Part shown: piece after piece, positions 25,701 to 34,701 of the stretch | Layout of the letters: each line of letters opens with the position of its first letter | Position numbering within the stretch: the stretch's first letter is position 1 | NCBI GenBank assembly: GCA_903813345.2 | Contig: CAIIXF020000007.1 | Location: 13,498,714 to 13,562,713 of the forward strand | Source of the DNA: Owenia fusiformis | Taxonomy: Eukaryota; Annelida; Polychaeta; Sabellida; Oweniidae | DNA length: 64,000 nucleotides | Direction: 5' to 3' | The notes under the pieces: model-generated | Seen by the model: only the letters and a program-made list of their open reading frames with translations | What the model was told of the DNA's origin: nothing | Database searches by the model: none | Translations under genes and position numbers: made by a program

Positions 25701-28185
25701 CGGGTCTAGTATCTGGCTCGCTACACTACAGCTCCCCGACGAGCGTGCCCAAGGGTCGTTACAATATATTCATTAACTATAGGTGGCGCTAGAGATTGGG
25801 ACGCTGATTCTTATTTTACACACAACACAAGTAGGACGTCACGTGACCGCTTTTGGCAGAAACCTTTGGTAGACGAGCCAGGGGTTCCTCGTAGGTAAGT
25901 TAGATACTGACAAATGCTAGCATTGACAGACCCTGTATGCCTGGTCTTCCTTTTTGCTTTTGATTTCTAACACATTTTCGTTTTACATCATACTTGACGC
26001 AGACATGGCGAAGACGCTTCCGTTCGTTGGTACTATTGGAAGCTCCCACCCCCTAGAGCAACAGCTTGGACTCGCCTGTTTGTATGGTTCTGCTACGTTA
26101 CACATCAGTTGTTCATCTGGGCTGTTATCTATACCAATCAATTACAGAAGGTATGATATCATAAAATAAACAGGAGGTCAACGAAATAATGAATGGATTC
26201 TTTGTAGGCAACTACAGCTTCTATATGCCAAGGTTAAATGATAAAATGTTTAATTTATTTGTTTCAATATCAACATGTTGTCGGTTCTATATTCAGACCC
26301 ATTTTAAAAATTTTTATTTCCAGTTAAAAGAACCAATGTCAAACAAGTACACATCTTACCTCTCCCCATACAACTGGACTGCGTTTGGCATCAATGCGTT
26401 TTTCCATCTGCTTCACTTGGTCCAGACCCACTCCACATATGATGCCACTGCGCAGGATGTATCTGAGGCTAGCTCACAAGGTACTAATTGCGCGAGTCAC
26501 ACTGCGCATGTTAGTGAAACATATCGAGGCCGAGGGTCATTCCGATTCTGATTTTACCATCCGTTGATTAAATTTACTCTATAATCCCTCGTATTTGCAC
26601 ACTAAATAAAAAATGGCTCTTGTTTTTATACCATTATTTGATATACTTAAGGTTCCGTCATTATGATGTTGGTCTTCATATTGTTTATCGAGTACAAAGA
26701 TAGGGGGCTCTTCATGGGATGGCCGACCGTGCGCAATAAAGACAAGTTCAGCAGCTTCTTACGGTTAAACTACGGCCCTATAAACCTAACTAAGAAGTAT
26801 CATGGCTACGCATTTGCTTGGGCTGCAATCTACACTTTCTGGTACCATCCTATGGAGAATACTATTGGACACGTCTTGGGGTTCGCCCACACTTGGCTCC
26901 TTATGTTGCAAGGTAATCAGCACATGACTAAATGCGTATACAGCAACTGATGACGGTGATTTTAGGCATAGTCGTTCGTTTCTTTGATCAAGAGTATTTC
27001 ATCACCGTACATTTATACATTTTGATTAGAACAATATGTCTTATCCCAAGTCTTGAGGACAATAAAGAATCAATGCGACTTTCCGAAAACCACCAACTCG
27101 ACGCTTTTTGAAATGTTCTAGAAAAAAAGTTTAAAGATTGATATCTGAATATGTCCCGCTACTACCCGAAATATTACTTTTTATTGTTTAGTTAGTATTA
27201 CAGGTTATTAAAAATATTTTTTAACTGTAGGATCTTTGATGTACACAAACTGGCATCTGAACAGATACTGGAAGCTCCTTCTTGAAATTTGGGTTATTCT
27301 TCATGGTGGAGTCGTGGCTGCCCAAACAGGGGGTCCCTCCCAACTCGGCACCAGGCTCTGGCCGCTCTTCGTCTTCGGTTTCTCGATCGTCTTCTTCCTT
27401 ACACAGGTAAAAAATATATACTCCAATGATTCAAACAATCCGATGCAGTTACTAATTTATCATGCGATCAGTTATTTCTGTATATAAGAAAACATCATCC
27501 GTTTAATTCATTGACTATATTATTCTCTCATTTAAAATGACCATAAATTCATGGCCCTTACCTTTAACATAATGCAAAATACTTTCATGTTTGTTTCTAG
27601 ATATTTTCCTTGCCTTTTTGGAGACGCATCCCCTCATGGACGAGACCTATTCCCTTGCTAGTGTTATTTGGAATCATCACATACTGTTATTCATGGATTC
27701 CCGACGCTCAGGGTCGAGTATGGGTGCGATATTCCGAAATCATCTACATACCAATGACGTACTATCTCTTTTTCATCGTCGGCTGGGCATTTATGATGAT
27801 CTTCCTCAAGATAGAAGAAAAATGTACGTCATCCTCGGCCCCACCACCCAGTCGATTGAAGAACGCGTTGTATCTGGTGGGCTCTTTACTCGTCTACGTG
27901 ATTATGGTCGTTATATCTTGGTTGTTTGAGTTCCTCGATGTTCATTTGCATCTCATTGCGTTGATGTTGATTTTGGTCGGCGTCTACTCGCTCGGTGTGT
28001 GTATCTCACAGATGTTTTTCAGGCACAGCTTTCCTCCTAGGTCGTCCAAAATCAATGCCATCACCGATGACTTGGACACTAAGCAAAATGGACAAATCAA
28101 TTCTAAAAGTGATAATGTGTTTACTAACGGTGCTTATTCTCCAGGCGGTGAGCGATACTATGAGGATAAGAAAATACAATACTGA
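519..28185 (+). CDS. Gene A: polytopic membrane protein of unassigned family (5' partial)
   Basis: Seven coding exons are supported by open frame, AG/GT borders, consistent phases and alignment to gene B: 519-662, 25783-25894, 26003-26150, 26324-26480, 26652-26912, 27231-27406 and 27601-28185 (TGA). About 527 residues are visible. The first visible exon starts with two bases of a split codon, so at least one 5' exon is missing. The product has about 11-12 hydrophobic segments. Several carry histidines (FFHLLHLVQTH, YHPMENTIGH, NWHLNRYW, ILHGG), and a short hydrophilic tail ends in KKIQY. It probably resides in a membrane; no function is known to me. The family is not recognised; ligand, metal or heme binding by the His residues is speculation. 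The first visible intron is 25.1 kb and is filled with repeats and a LINE. Confidence 0.85.
678..1386. mobile_element. Foldback DNA element flanked by TTAA
   Basis: A TTAA at 674-677 and another at 1387-1390 flank inverted ends (GAAATATA-GAC left, GTC-TATATATTTC right). Inside is a long imperfect inverted repeat: about 704-930 pairs with about 1065-1290, including the shared block ATTCATTATGGTCCGCCATT and its complement. No transposase is present. A TTAA target duplication fits piggyBac or Kolobok superfamilies. The element sits 12 nt after the splice donor of the gene A exon. The long inner inverted repeat is clear; the exact outer ends are less certain. Confidence 0.6.
1391..1566. other. 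Spacer between foldback element and repeat array
   Basis: This is intronic sequence of gene A with no recognisable feature except a short G run near 1542-1549 and a TTA-rich microsatellite that leads into the array. Confidence 0.5.
1567..3602 (+). mobile_element. Array unit 1 (type 1 end)
   Basis: Two 5' modules start at 1567 and about 1618. A (TTC)n microsatellite occupies about 1663-1720. Core blocks follow, then a TATCC-rich microsatellite (about 3304-3480), triple TGGATGACTCGGCT-type repeats, the 3' hairpin at 3571-3592 and CTAG at 3599-3602. Confidence 0.65.
3603..5519 (+). mobile_element. Array unit 2 (type 1 end)
   Basis: Three stacked copies of the roughly 50-bp 5' module begin at 3611, 3661 and 3714. 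The TATCC-rich block spans about 5217-5400, and the 3' hairpin and CTAG end at 5519. Stacked 5' modules suggest repeated end-to-end insertion or replication slippage. Confidence 0.65.
5520..7295 (+). mobile_element. Array unit 3 (type 2 end)
   Basis: The unit lacks the AGACTCC 5' module and begins with a TTCT microsatellite (about 5526-5556). Instead of TATCC repeats it carries a 12-bp CTACTTACTCAG-type minisatellite (about 7050-7240). Its 3' end is the variant AAATTGAAC-TTT-GTTCAATTT followed by ACCAATCTAG. Confidence 0.6.
7296..8953 (+). mobile_element. Array unit 4 (type 1 end)
   Basis: Four stacked 5' modules begin at 7307, 7364, 7427 and 7480, the most in the array. The TATCC block spans about 8653-8830. 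The left breakpoint of the large tandem duplication lies near 8552 inside this unit. Confidence 0.65.
8954..11280 (+). mobile_element. Array unit 5 (type 1 end), interrupted
   Basis: The unit has no AGACTCC 5' module. The TATCC block is at about 10979-11165. It carries the 424-bp insertion at 10300-10723 and is otherwise the twin of unit 7. Confidence 0.65.
10300..10723. mobile_element. 424-bp MULE-like MITE with 9-bp target duplication
   Basis: The element is flanked on both sides by CTGCAAACC (10291-10299 and 10724-10732), and the duplicate locus near 14160 is the matching empty site. The inverted ends start CGAACTCC and end GGAGTTCG, with about 40 bp of imperfect similarity. Each end contains its own hairpin (GCAGTGTCT...AGACACTGC on the left, GCAGTGATA...TATCACTGC on the right). 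A 9-bp duplication is typical of Mutator-like elements. There is no coding sequence. Confidence 0.85.
11281..12822 (+). mobile_element. Array unit 6 (type 1 end)
   Basis: A short unit that begins directly after the preceding CTAG with no 5' module. The TATCC block is at about 12520-12700. The right breakpoint of the duplicated segment falls near 12421-12450. Confidence 0.6.
12823..14716 (+). mobile_element. Array unit 7 (copy of unit 5 without the insertion)
   Basis: It matches unit 5 throughout the parts compared, including private variants such as GGTCAATATCTAGG. It lacks the 424-bp insertion and so preserves the empty target site. Confidence 0.65.
14717..16256 (+). mobile_element. Array unit 8 (copy of unit 6 up to about 15880)
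   Basis: It matches unit 6 up to the shared GACTTCCGGTTCGGAAGT motif near 15857 and then diverges, which marks the right end of the duplication. The TATCC block is at about 15960-16135. Confidence 0.6.
16257..18005 (+). mobile_element. Array unit 9 (type 1 end)
   Basis: The core blocks resemble units 2 and 5. The TATCC-rich block is at about 17706-17880 and the 3' hairpin and CTAG end at 18005. Confidence 0.6.
18006..19895 (+). mobile_element. Array unit 10 (type 2 end)
   Basis: This is a sister of unit 3: a TTCT start, a CTACTTACTCAG-type minisatellite at about 19590-19840, and the variant 3' end AAATTGAACTCTGTTCAATT then ACCAATCTAG. Confidence 0.6.
19896..21321 (+). mobile_element. Array unit 11 (last unit, type 1 end)
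   Basis: The TATCC-rich block is at about 21010-21195. The final hairpin and CTAG end at 21321, followed by TTATG and non-array sequence, which gives the right border of the array. Confidence 0.65.
21322..21588 (-). other. AT-rich stretch, probable 3' UTR of the LINE
   Basis: No gene is seen. The stretch lies between the array end and the stop codon of LINE ORF2. It is AT-rich and lacks an obvious poly-T run that would mark the LINE 3' end on the minus strand, so that end is not placed. Confidence 0.4.
21589..25086 (-). CDS. LINE ORF2: APE endonuclease / reverse transcriptase
   Basis: A single uninterrupted frame encodes 1165 residues from the chosen ATG. It copies element RNA by target-primed reverse transcription. 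An apurinic-like endonuclease lies at the N-terminus (TAWNANG at the start, GDFNVNLG, YIDH, NSDHLP). The reverse transcriptase follows (KNKATGWDG, DIRKSFDSVW, QGVHQGG, catalytic YADD). A C-terminal CPLC...HFTLFC metal knuckle follows. I chose this ATG because the endonuclease begins immediately after it and it overlaps the ORF1 stop by 11 nt. The same frame stays open to 25212, but there it overlaps ORF1. The domain order fits the CR1/Jockey/I side of non-LTR elements; the exact clade is not resolved. The open frame suggests a recent insertion. Confidence 0.9.
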   Translation of the reverse strand: MSLKSLTITAWNANGLSASSPYLKTLLSISDIMCLSEHWLYESALDKLNNFDPLFDCYSVSSKTLDSLDQGHQIGNGGVAIMWRRSLSKQIFPQKKLSSSDRFLVVKFVQPNARSIYIISVYMPQRNCKNYVFSEVLDELEGVSALKDDGDIVIIGDFNVNLGRHYGVRGSGVISRNGVMLSNMALRCNLVISDLTEKCSGPEYTYYRENVGKSYIDHCLISENCNVVHAKILEEDFLNNSDHLPLQVAIESCLTTPITTPCNVSANITKPAWNKIDMRDLIENYTSVVDDRLTPLMEQVNNMKGLMAPNDIDNIFDRITELLKTIADRAIPKSRYRKHLKPYWSQVLKVLSNDKKSAFRIWKQQGRPRDPGNDAWICYKTAKRDFRRELRRAEVAYEIECQNEIDGASDISMKRFWYLVKQRRRKSGTSSAIRSDTGEILTEDQAIRSEWMDYFSRLLSPTNDDSYDSDHEQYVSKRVDEMVLESVFNDDNSFAEPISVEEMEKLISTLTKNKATGWDGISAEHIQHGGRVLLQLLTELFNQIIKVEYIPESFKLGLLVPIFKGGNKDNLDKDNHRGITLIVAYMKILEKLMVTRSENVKLSEKISDLQAANKKHTSCLHTSFLAREAISHGLENGEDVIVVSADIRKSFDSVWHAGLLYKMFNLGVNGKLWRLLRLCYMDYKCAVRCSSDGVLSEKFNISQGVHQGGIYSMELHSLYMNRLILDIVNCGKGCTIGDIVCTCPTYADDMVIIGYHKNSVQFVLDTMHKYSKLWRIKFHPKKCQVVVFTKKKTPTAPIELKIGESVIPVVTSTQHVGLPLSARNSNRELVDDRISRARRSINAYVGTTTSCTDPTNPLTASKLYWAVSVPSMTFGMELVHLNDVEYEVLEQGHRNIAKKLQGLPVSTPNVAILPQLGWHSITTTIIIMKMMFLLQVLSMTLGSVYRSIAIKRMVAFRVGSRPLNSLSPINDIMNLAERYGITNCIYDMLDSIEMPSKTLWKRIVSTKIRDYDLNRWKREVTTYQKLKLYRGIVQDVKPIIWWLVARQDPRYLRRCALMVRLLTGQGNLRVNTGEWEGIPFQERLCPLCGDEVETVEHFTLFCSNNAVNRKRIEAIVNTYSSMNPPMTTQEKMMLIFGGDDRLSPNELKAIACDIRDMYLQREGNF
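25076..25579 (-). CDS. LINE ORF1, 3' portion (5'-truncated element)
   Basis: The open frame runs from a stop near 25580 to TAA at 25076-25078. It carries features common at the C-terminal part of ORF1 proteins of CR1-like LINEs: LYVENIA, CWVVTN, KITVPV and a proline/tryptophan motif (DPNTWPDPIHCRKW), followed by an acidic tail. No start codon or N-terminal domain remains, so the insertion is probably 5'-truncated here, as is usual for LINEs. The stop codon overlaps the ORF2 ATG (ATGAGTCTTAA), which suggests reinitiation as the coupling mechanism. Confidence 0.65.
   Translation of the reverse strand, partial: RLAIEGHYKPARSLRGVSAVKHVTLYVENIAKDRCESDNDIILQIKDHATSHNICINKCWVVTNKFNNNRVGCKITVPVTSLNKALDPNTWPDPIHCRKWEYNRKKNTRSYRSFKRDVDGQDSDDRISHNNDSIDYEDIYESTNEYFRKSVWEMDGNNFVFNDKYES
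25607..25678 (+). repeat. tRNA-like sequence, probable SINE head
   Basis: A 72-nt stretch has a good A box (TGGCTCAGGGGTAGAGC) and B box (GGCTCGATTCC) at tRNA spacing. The acceptor ends pair only partly (GCCCT with GGGGC) and the anticodon stem is poor, so a working tRNA gene is unlikely. It is preceded by a short hairpin (ACTACAG...CTGTAGT, about 25583-25602) and followed by about 90 nt of unique tail before the next exon of gene A. A tRNA-derived SINE is the best reading. Confidence 0.5.
25783..28185 (+). CDS. Gene A, main exon cluster (exons 2-7 of those visible)
   Basis: The exons are 25783-25894 (soluble loop, GGARDWDADSYFTHNTSRTS), 26003-26150 (RWYYWKLPPPRATAWTRLF, then a membrane segment), 26324-26480 (NKYTSYLSPYNW and FHLLHL), 26652-26912 (two or three membrane segments), 27231-27406 (NWHLNRYW, ILHGG) and 27601-28185 (four membrane segments and the cytosolic-type tail). 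Phases are consistent throughout and the stop is TGA at 28183-28185. No convincing AATAAA was found close downstream. Confidence 0.88.
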
Positions 28186-29994
28186 AATACCTCGAACTAA
28201 CTAATGCGCACACTTACATCTAAGTAGTTTTTACACGACTTTCATTGTGTTCTCAATTGACTGAAAATGCAGGGTATTTATTATATAAGCTTACGATTTG
28301 TTTAAATATCGACGTTCAAATCTTCAAAACATGGACATTTTATACATTAACAAATATATGTTTTTTAAAACTGTGTTGAATTATTGATATTAGTTCTTTT
28401 GGAATAATCACCAATGGAACTTGAATTGGAGAAGATTTTACGTCATGTGATATACATGTACATGTTACTGACTACAGCCCTGTGCTTATTTGGGTGTCCG
28501 AAGCATCTGACAATCAAGTCTTATTCTACTTATATTAATGCACCATTGATACTTACTCCAGCTTATTTTTTTTGTTCTCGCGATATTTTTTAGGTATTTA
28601 CGTACGTCATACCGTCTATAATTCTGTCGAATATTAAATATTTACATGTATATACCAAGTGAAAATCTTTTTAAATGAATTTTTGAACCACATCGCTAAT
28701 TTTCGGATTTTTCAGTAAAAATATTTTCTCTTTTAATGGTTCTAGCATACATACGCCTTTGAAATATTTGCTATGATATCATTTCATGAATGATTCACCA
28801 TTATGACCCCACTCTCTTGGAAACGTATTTTCAGAGCAAGCTGAAATGACAAATATCTAATGTTAGGTCCGTTGCTAGAGAATATGGGCAGCCACCCACT
28901 TTGTTACATAAAGGGTTTAAATCATGGCCACATTTTTTAATTTATTTATTTCCTATTTTCTTCATATAACAATAAGTCAAATTACAAATTATTTACAGTG
29001 GACACCTAATAAAGGTGTATATACTGCTTGATTCAACATACATTGAATATAATAATAGCACAAACAAATAAATAAGTATAAATAAGAGCACATTAATAGT
29101 TGTTATGGAGGAGCAGGAGGAGTGACAGTAAAATGAAGTGTGATAGCATGGTGATAATCTTTTGACAAATACTGCTGGAGATGATAAATTGTGATGAAAT
29201 GCCTTTAAGACCCAGAATGATATCTAAATCGTGCCATCCATTGATTATCGTACATTTCTTGGTTAAACAGTGTCCACTCTATGGTCGTCATGAATATTTC
29301 TCTTTTTTGACACAATGGTGACAATTAAGTAGTACTGATTTAAAAGTACCAGTGAACCCAAAACAAAAGCTGATCCCTTTATGTTAATCATCAACCGTGT
29401 TACATTTCTTAGATCACGTATCATCAACTGTTTTACGTTTTTGGATCATGTATATCAGTTCATTTATGATTTATGAGGTCAATGAAACTTGTACTAATCA
29501 GATGATAGAGATATATTCTAAAATATATTAATATTATACAGTAGAGTAGTTCGGATGGTACAACGTTTAGTGGAACTTGCGTAACAACCTGTGGAAATGG
29601 AACAAAAAGGTACAATAATTTCATTTTATATACCTCGATGTTTTTACTGAGAATTATTAGCACTTTCAGACTTTTTGACTTCATTAAATCCCCGTCTCCT
29701 AGACCTCGACTCATGACGTCATCAGTTCCGACTTCGTGAAAACGTTGTTCGGGTGGAAGGAACGTGGTCAGCGAGGCCGGAACTATCAGTATTTTAGAGG
29801 CCTATGATCTATCTTTGTGATTTTGAAGTTTTACAAATTAAAAGAGCTTTTGTACATTCACTATAGAGAGGTATTCAAAAGTAAGGGCATGTCAGTAAAG
29901 AAAATATAATTTCACAAGAGACACATTAATAGCTTTAGAAAGTTCATACAAGATAGATATTAACATGCACATTTGTTACTGTTTTCCAACGTAG
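28186..29994. other. Intergenic/intronic stretch between genes A and B
   Basis: No exon is recognised, although the missing 5' exon or exons of gene B should lie here. About 28930-29100 looks, on the minus strand, like a LINE 3' end: a small hairpin (ACACC...GGTGT) followed by A-rich sequence with AATAAA-like signals. Nothing else stands out. Confidence 0.35.
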
Positions 29995-32900
29995 AGTTCG
30001 AGCACGATGAGAAGATCGAAAAGAAACGCATAATAGACAAACGAGGGCTAGAGGTTTGGTACAAACGACCAGACTTTCAGTTGTGGTTCGGGGGTATCGT
30101 CTTCATCATTATCTTGTCCCTCTTGATATTCATATGTGGTAAGTTCCAGACAAGTTATTACCGATTAACAGTTTCTTTATCGTTTTTGTCCCAATCTTCT
30201 TGTCCAAGAGAGTTTGGATGGGGTCTCAGGGTTTTATCGACCCCCAGTCGTCCAAGGAGGATTGGCTCCCAGGATCGAAACTCGATATTTTCCAACAATG
30301 AAAACGTCGAAATGTCGTTATTTTCTGAAATTAAAACCGACTATAAATTCAAAATAAACAGTTCAAAAGATTTGAACCAATATCTCGATCGTTTCTTGTG
30401 AGTTTTGGAATTTTTCGTTTGGAAATAAGACCAAAATTCACGATTTAAATGTTGAAGTGAACAAAATGGCGGCTGTTTGAATTCGAATTTTGTATTACGA
30501 CATACCCATATATGGGACAGAATATCGGTGGTGCACTCTGGGAGCCAATCCTCCTTGCAGTCGTCTATATGTTATTTTTATTCTCAAAGTCCTGTAAAAT
30601 TGCAAATGTATCCTTCATAATTAATACTGCGCTGGTTTGATTATTCATATATAGGTGGCGCTAGAAATTGGGAAGCTGATTCTTATTTCACCCATAACAC
30701 AAGTAGGACGTCACGTGACCGCTTTTGGCAGAAACCTTTAGTAGATGAGCCAGGAGTTCATCGCAGGTACCGTATATGTAAATAAGGGTTATGTATTGGA
30801 AGGTTTTGGAGGTTTTTGGTTTTCAGAGAGAGATATGCATAATATCTACCTGAGTGACCGTAGGGACTGAAGGTAGATGTGTATATCTCACGAAGGATAA
30901 ACCATCCAAACCGACCATACATAACTGCTTTATCCTATACCCAGTAGAGTTTTCTAATTTTTTTCGCTTTAACATTTTTATCAATTTTTTGCAAACTTTT
31001 TTTTCACATTTTTTAAAATCTTTTTTTCAACTCAGTTTTAAAAAAAATGGATATGGAAACCTCAAAATCAGGATACGGGATATATCTTACCAACTTATCT
31101 CCCTAAAACTCCACTGGGTATACGATAGATTCTTATTGGGCACTCTCATACGTGATTTTAGAACCCACGGCATGCCTAGACTTAAAATCCTTTTGGATTT
31201 CTTTATTAAATTTGCACCAAACGGAGAGACAGGCGGGATAAAAACGATGCCATGATGGAAGTTTAAAAAATCTTCGTAGATCGAAATCGCTTCAGTCATA
31301 TTTGAAGATTACAGTCATGATTGAATATTGGATTTTGAAGTATAACTATAAATATCCTGCTATTTCCCAGTAAAAAGTCATCCCCGCGTAGCTTTGTTTA
31401 CTTGTTACAGGCATGGTGTTGGTGCTTCCATACGTTGGTACTACTGGCAACTGCCACCCCCTAGGGCCACAGCTTGGACTCGCCTGTTTGTATGGTTCTG
31501 TTACGTTACACATCAGTTGTTCATCTGGGCTGTCATCTATGCCAACCAATTGCAGAAGGTTAATACATTAGTTATCACTGGTAGATGGGTCGACTCAGCC
31601 GAATGAAAATACATTTATGACATGTGATTGAATTCAAGAATATGTATTTTTTTCACAAAGTCAGTGAATTGCATGTACATATACGTTGATTGATACTTCT
31701 GTTACACGGTTAGAGCCCCACTATAAAGTTTAAACCATTATGGCTTATATTATAGTCTTACCCAATGTTATCAAAGTGTGATATGTGAAACTTTTTTTTA
31801 ATTTCAAAAAGTGGTTTTTGAAGGACTTTTTTGCGAAAAAATAGTGGATTTATTTAAAACTAACTTTTAGAACACGTATCTTTTAATAATTCACACCAAT
31901 GCATATAGCATTCATCCACATGTGGATTCGTGGATTTTGCCGAAATAATTAAGAAAATTGGTTCCTAGCGAGAAATTAACTAATCCATGCATGAAAATGG
32001 TGCAGAGAAAAATGCATTTCAAAATTCTAGTTCTTATTGAAGCCAATGGTATAATAGTATTTAAAATATAATATATTCTTCCGTTTAATCTGGTTAGACA
32101 ATCAAAATTGGTTTATTGTTCGATGTTTGGCATATTTAGAAAGGATTTTGTTCAAAATGTTTTGCCACCTAGGACGCATCACTTAGATTGCTAAATATTT
32201 TTGATATGCTAAAACCATGGGCTATCAATTCTAGTTGAAAGCCCATGGCTAAAACATTGTAGCGGCACATAAGATATTACATTTATTATTGAAATAGCGC
32301 GTCCTTTGTTAAATCTTTGCATTGGTGTTAGAAATATTTTTTGAACTGTATATTCGAATATTTAATGATTACAAAATTTGAACTTTTAATTGGAAAATGG
32401 CGGGATATTTGAATATTTGAGAAATAAAAAGGTGACAACTTTCTTAATTTTTTTTCAAAAATCTCTAAAAATAAGTTTTTAAGTCAAAACAATAGTAAAT
32501 GACATTGCATGATAAAAACATATTCTCACACTTTACATAGGGACTTTAAACGATTCCACGGTTATTTATAGTTAAAAGAGCCGGTGTCGAACAAATACAC
32601 ATCTTACCTCTCACCATACAACTGGACTGCGTTTGGCATCAATGCGTTTTTCCATCTGCTTCACCTGATCCAGACCCACTCCACATATGATGCCACTGCG
32701 CAGGATGTGTCTGAGGCTAGTTCACAAGGTAGACAAGTACTACAATTATTTAGGTCACTCTGTACTCGTTGATTGACCAATCAGAGAACATTATTATTAA
32801 GATATGCGGTTTAATATTTAATCTTTGCCTTGTTAAATGTATTATTTCATGTTTGATTCAATAAAAAAAAATAAAAATTAAAAAAAGATATGCGGACTTG

Positions 32901-34701
32901 TACCTTTAGGTTCCGTCATCATGATGCTGGTCTTCATATTATTCATCGAGTACAAAGATAGGGGGCTCTTCATGGGATGGCCGACCGTGCGCAATAAAGA
33001 CAAGTTCAGCAGCTTCTTACGGTTAAACTACGGCCCTACAAACCTAACTAAGAAGTATCATGGCTACGCATTTGCTTGGGCTGCTATTTACACATTCTGG
33101 TACCATCCTATGGAGAATACTTTCGGACACGTCACAGGGTTCGCCCATACGTGGCTAATCATGCTGCAAGGTAAAACCATGGCTTTTTATTGGTTTAAGG
33201 TATGAACAGTTGTAAACGAATGACACCATGTATCAAACCGTTGCATTCTTTACATCTTAACACACTCTTTTATACAGAATCAAGATTTCGAATTTGGCGC
33301 TCTTCTTAGACCATAAATCGTTTACATCATTAGGAAAGATGAATTGAAAAATGTGAAAAGGTAGGCTAACACGTATTTCCACTGCAGGATCGTTGATGTA
33401 CACAAACTGGCATCTGAACAGATACTGGAAGCTCCTCCTTGAGGTTTGGGTTATTCTTCATGGTGGAGTCGTAGCCGCTCAGACAGGGGGCCCCTCCCAA
33501 CTCGGCACCAGGCTCTGGCCGCTTTTTGTCTTTGGTTTCTCCATTGTCTTCGCCCTTACTCAGGTATGAAACGAGACTCCAGGCTTGGGTAATATTATCC
33601 ATGTTATTGTGTCATTCTAGATTTGAACTATTCATTTATTAAATCAAAATGATCTGATGAAATGAAATGATCTTGATTTACGTCTTTAGAAATTCAAAAT
33701 TCAGTCAAAGTGATATCATATTTGAGATAATAATGTATGTAAAATTGAATCTAGAAATGTAGATTGAACAAGTGTTTATCAACTTTGAAAATTGAATTTT
33801 CTTTGAAAATGTGACTTCTAGGTCGGGGAGATTCCCTATAGAACCCATGTTATAAATCACAAAAGGTGAAGTATCTTTATTGTATTGGACAGATAATGTT
33901 TACTTTTACATATTTCAATTTGTAAAAACATATGATCTAGTATCAGGCCAATTGATAATTGCATCATTATAAATACTAAGATATTTTAAACATTATCTCA
34001 GTTCCTTCCAAAGACCTTGAAGAATTTATAAAATCAACAGCTCCATCAATATCCTTTTAAGAGTTTAATTTCTACTATAATATGAGGCTCACAGCACACT
34101 TTCATAATTCCAGATATTTTCCCTGCCTTTTTGGAGACGAATTCCTTTTTGGACGAGACCTATCCCAATACTTGTGTTATTTGGTTTCATCACGTACGCC
34201 TTTTCCTGGATTCCAGACGCCCAGGGTCGAGTATGGGTGCGATATTCCGAGATCATTTACATTCCAATTACTTACTATCTCTACTTCATAGTCGGCTGGG
34301 CATTCATGATGATCTTCCTCAAGATTGAAGAAAAATGTACGTCGCCCACGGCCGCACCACCGAGTCGGTTGGCGAATGCGATGTACCTGATAGGATCATT
34401 CCTAATATACGTGATTATGGTCGTTATATCGTGGCTGATGCAATATCTTGATGTCAAACTCCATCTCATCCCGTTGATGTTGATTCTTGTCGGGATATTC
34501 TCTCTCGGCGTATCCATCTCACAGATGTTTTTCAAGTACAGCTTTCCTCCTAGGTCATCCAAAATCAAGTCTATCACTAATGACATGGATAGCAAGCAAA
34601 GTGGAGATATCAATGCAATGAGTGATGAAGTGTACTCTAACGGAGCTTATTCCCCCATCGACGAACCGTACTATCAAGAAAAGAAGGTTCTATACATGTA
34701 A
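29995..34701 (+). CDS. Gene B: polytopic membrane protein, tandem paralogue of gene A
   Basis: The exons are 29995-30138, 30655-30766, 31411-31558, 32572-32728, 32910-33170, 33388-33563 and 34114-34701 (TAA), about 528 residues visible. The first six match gene A exactly in length; the last is 3 nt longer. The first exon starts with a split codon, so the start exon is missing. The protein has about 11-12 hydrophobic stretches, with histidines clustered in FFHLLHLIQTH, YHPMENTFGHVTGFAHTW, NWHLNRYW and ILHGG. The last exon holds four membrane segments and a variable tail. AATAAA at 34828-34833 is a likely poly(A) signal. Family and function are not recognised; tandem duplication with gene A is clear. 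Confidence 0.88.
30253..30557. mobile_element. 305-bp hAT-like MITE in a gene B intron
   Basis: Perfect 20-bp inverted ends (CAAGGAGGATTGGCTCCCAG and its complement at 30538-30557) are flanked by an 8-bp direct repeat CAGTCGTC (30245-30252 and 30558-30565). An 8-bp duplication with CA...TG ends fits the hAT superfamily. There is no coding capacity. It accounts for most of this 516-bp intron. Confidence 0.85.
33655..33855 (+). repeat. Dispersed repeat, copy 1 (gene B intron)
   Basis: About 190 bp match, in inverted orientation, 43225-43410. The shared text includes AAAATTCAGTCAAAGT and GTGACTTCTAG near GGGGAGATTCCC. The family is unknown. Confidence 0.6.

Noticed and set aside
30854-31255. 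A 133-codon plus-strand ORF in a gene B intron
   Set aside because: It is Phe/Lys-rich, compositionally like AT-rich intron sequence, with no family and a competing antisense ORF.
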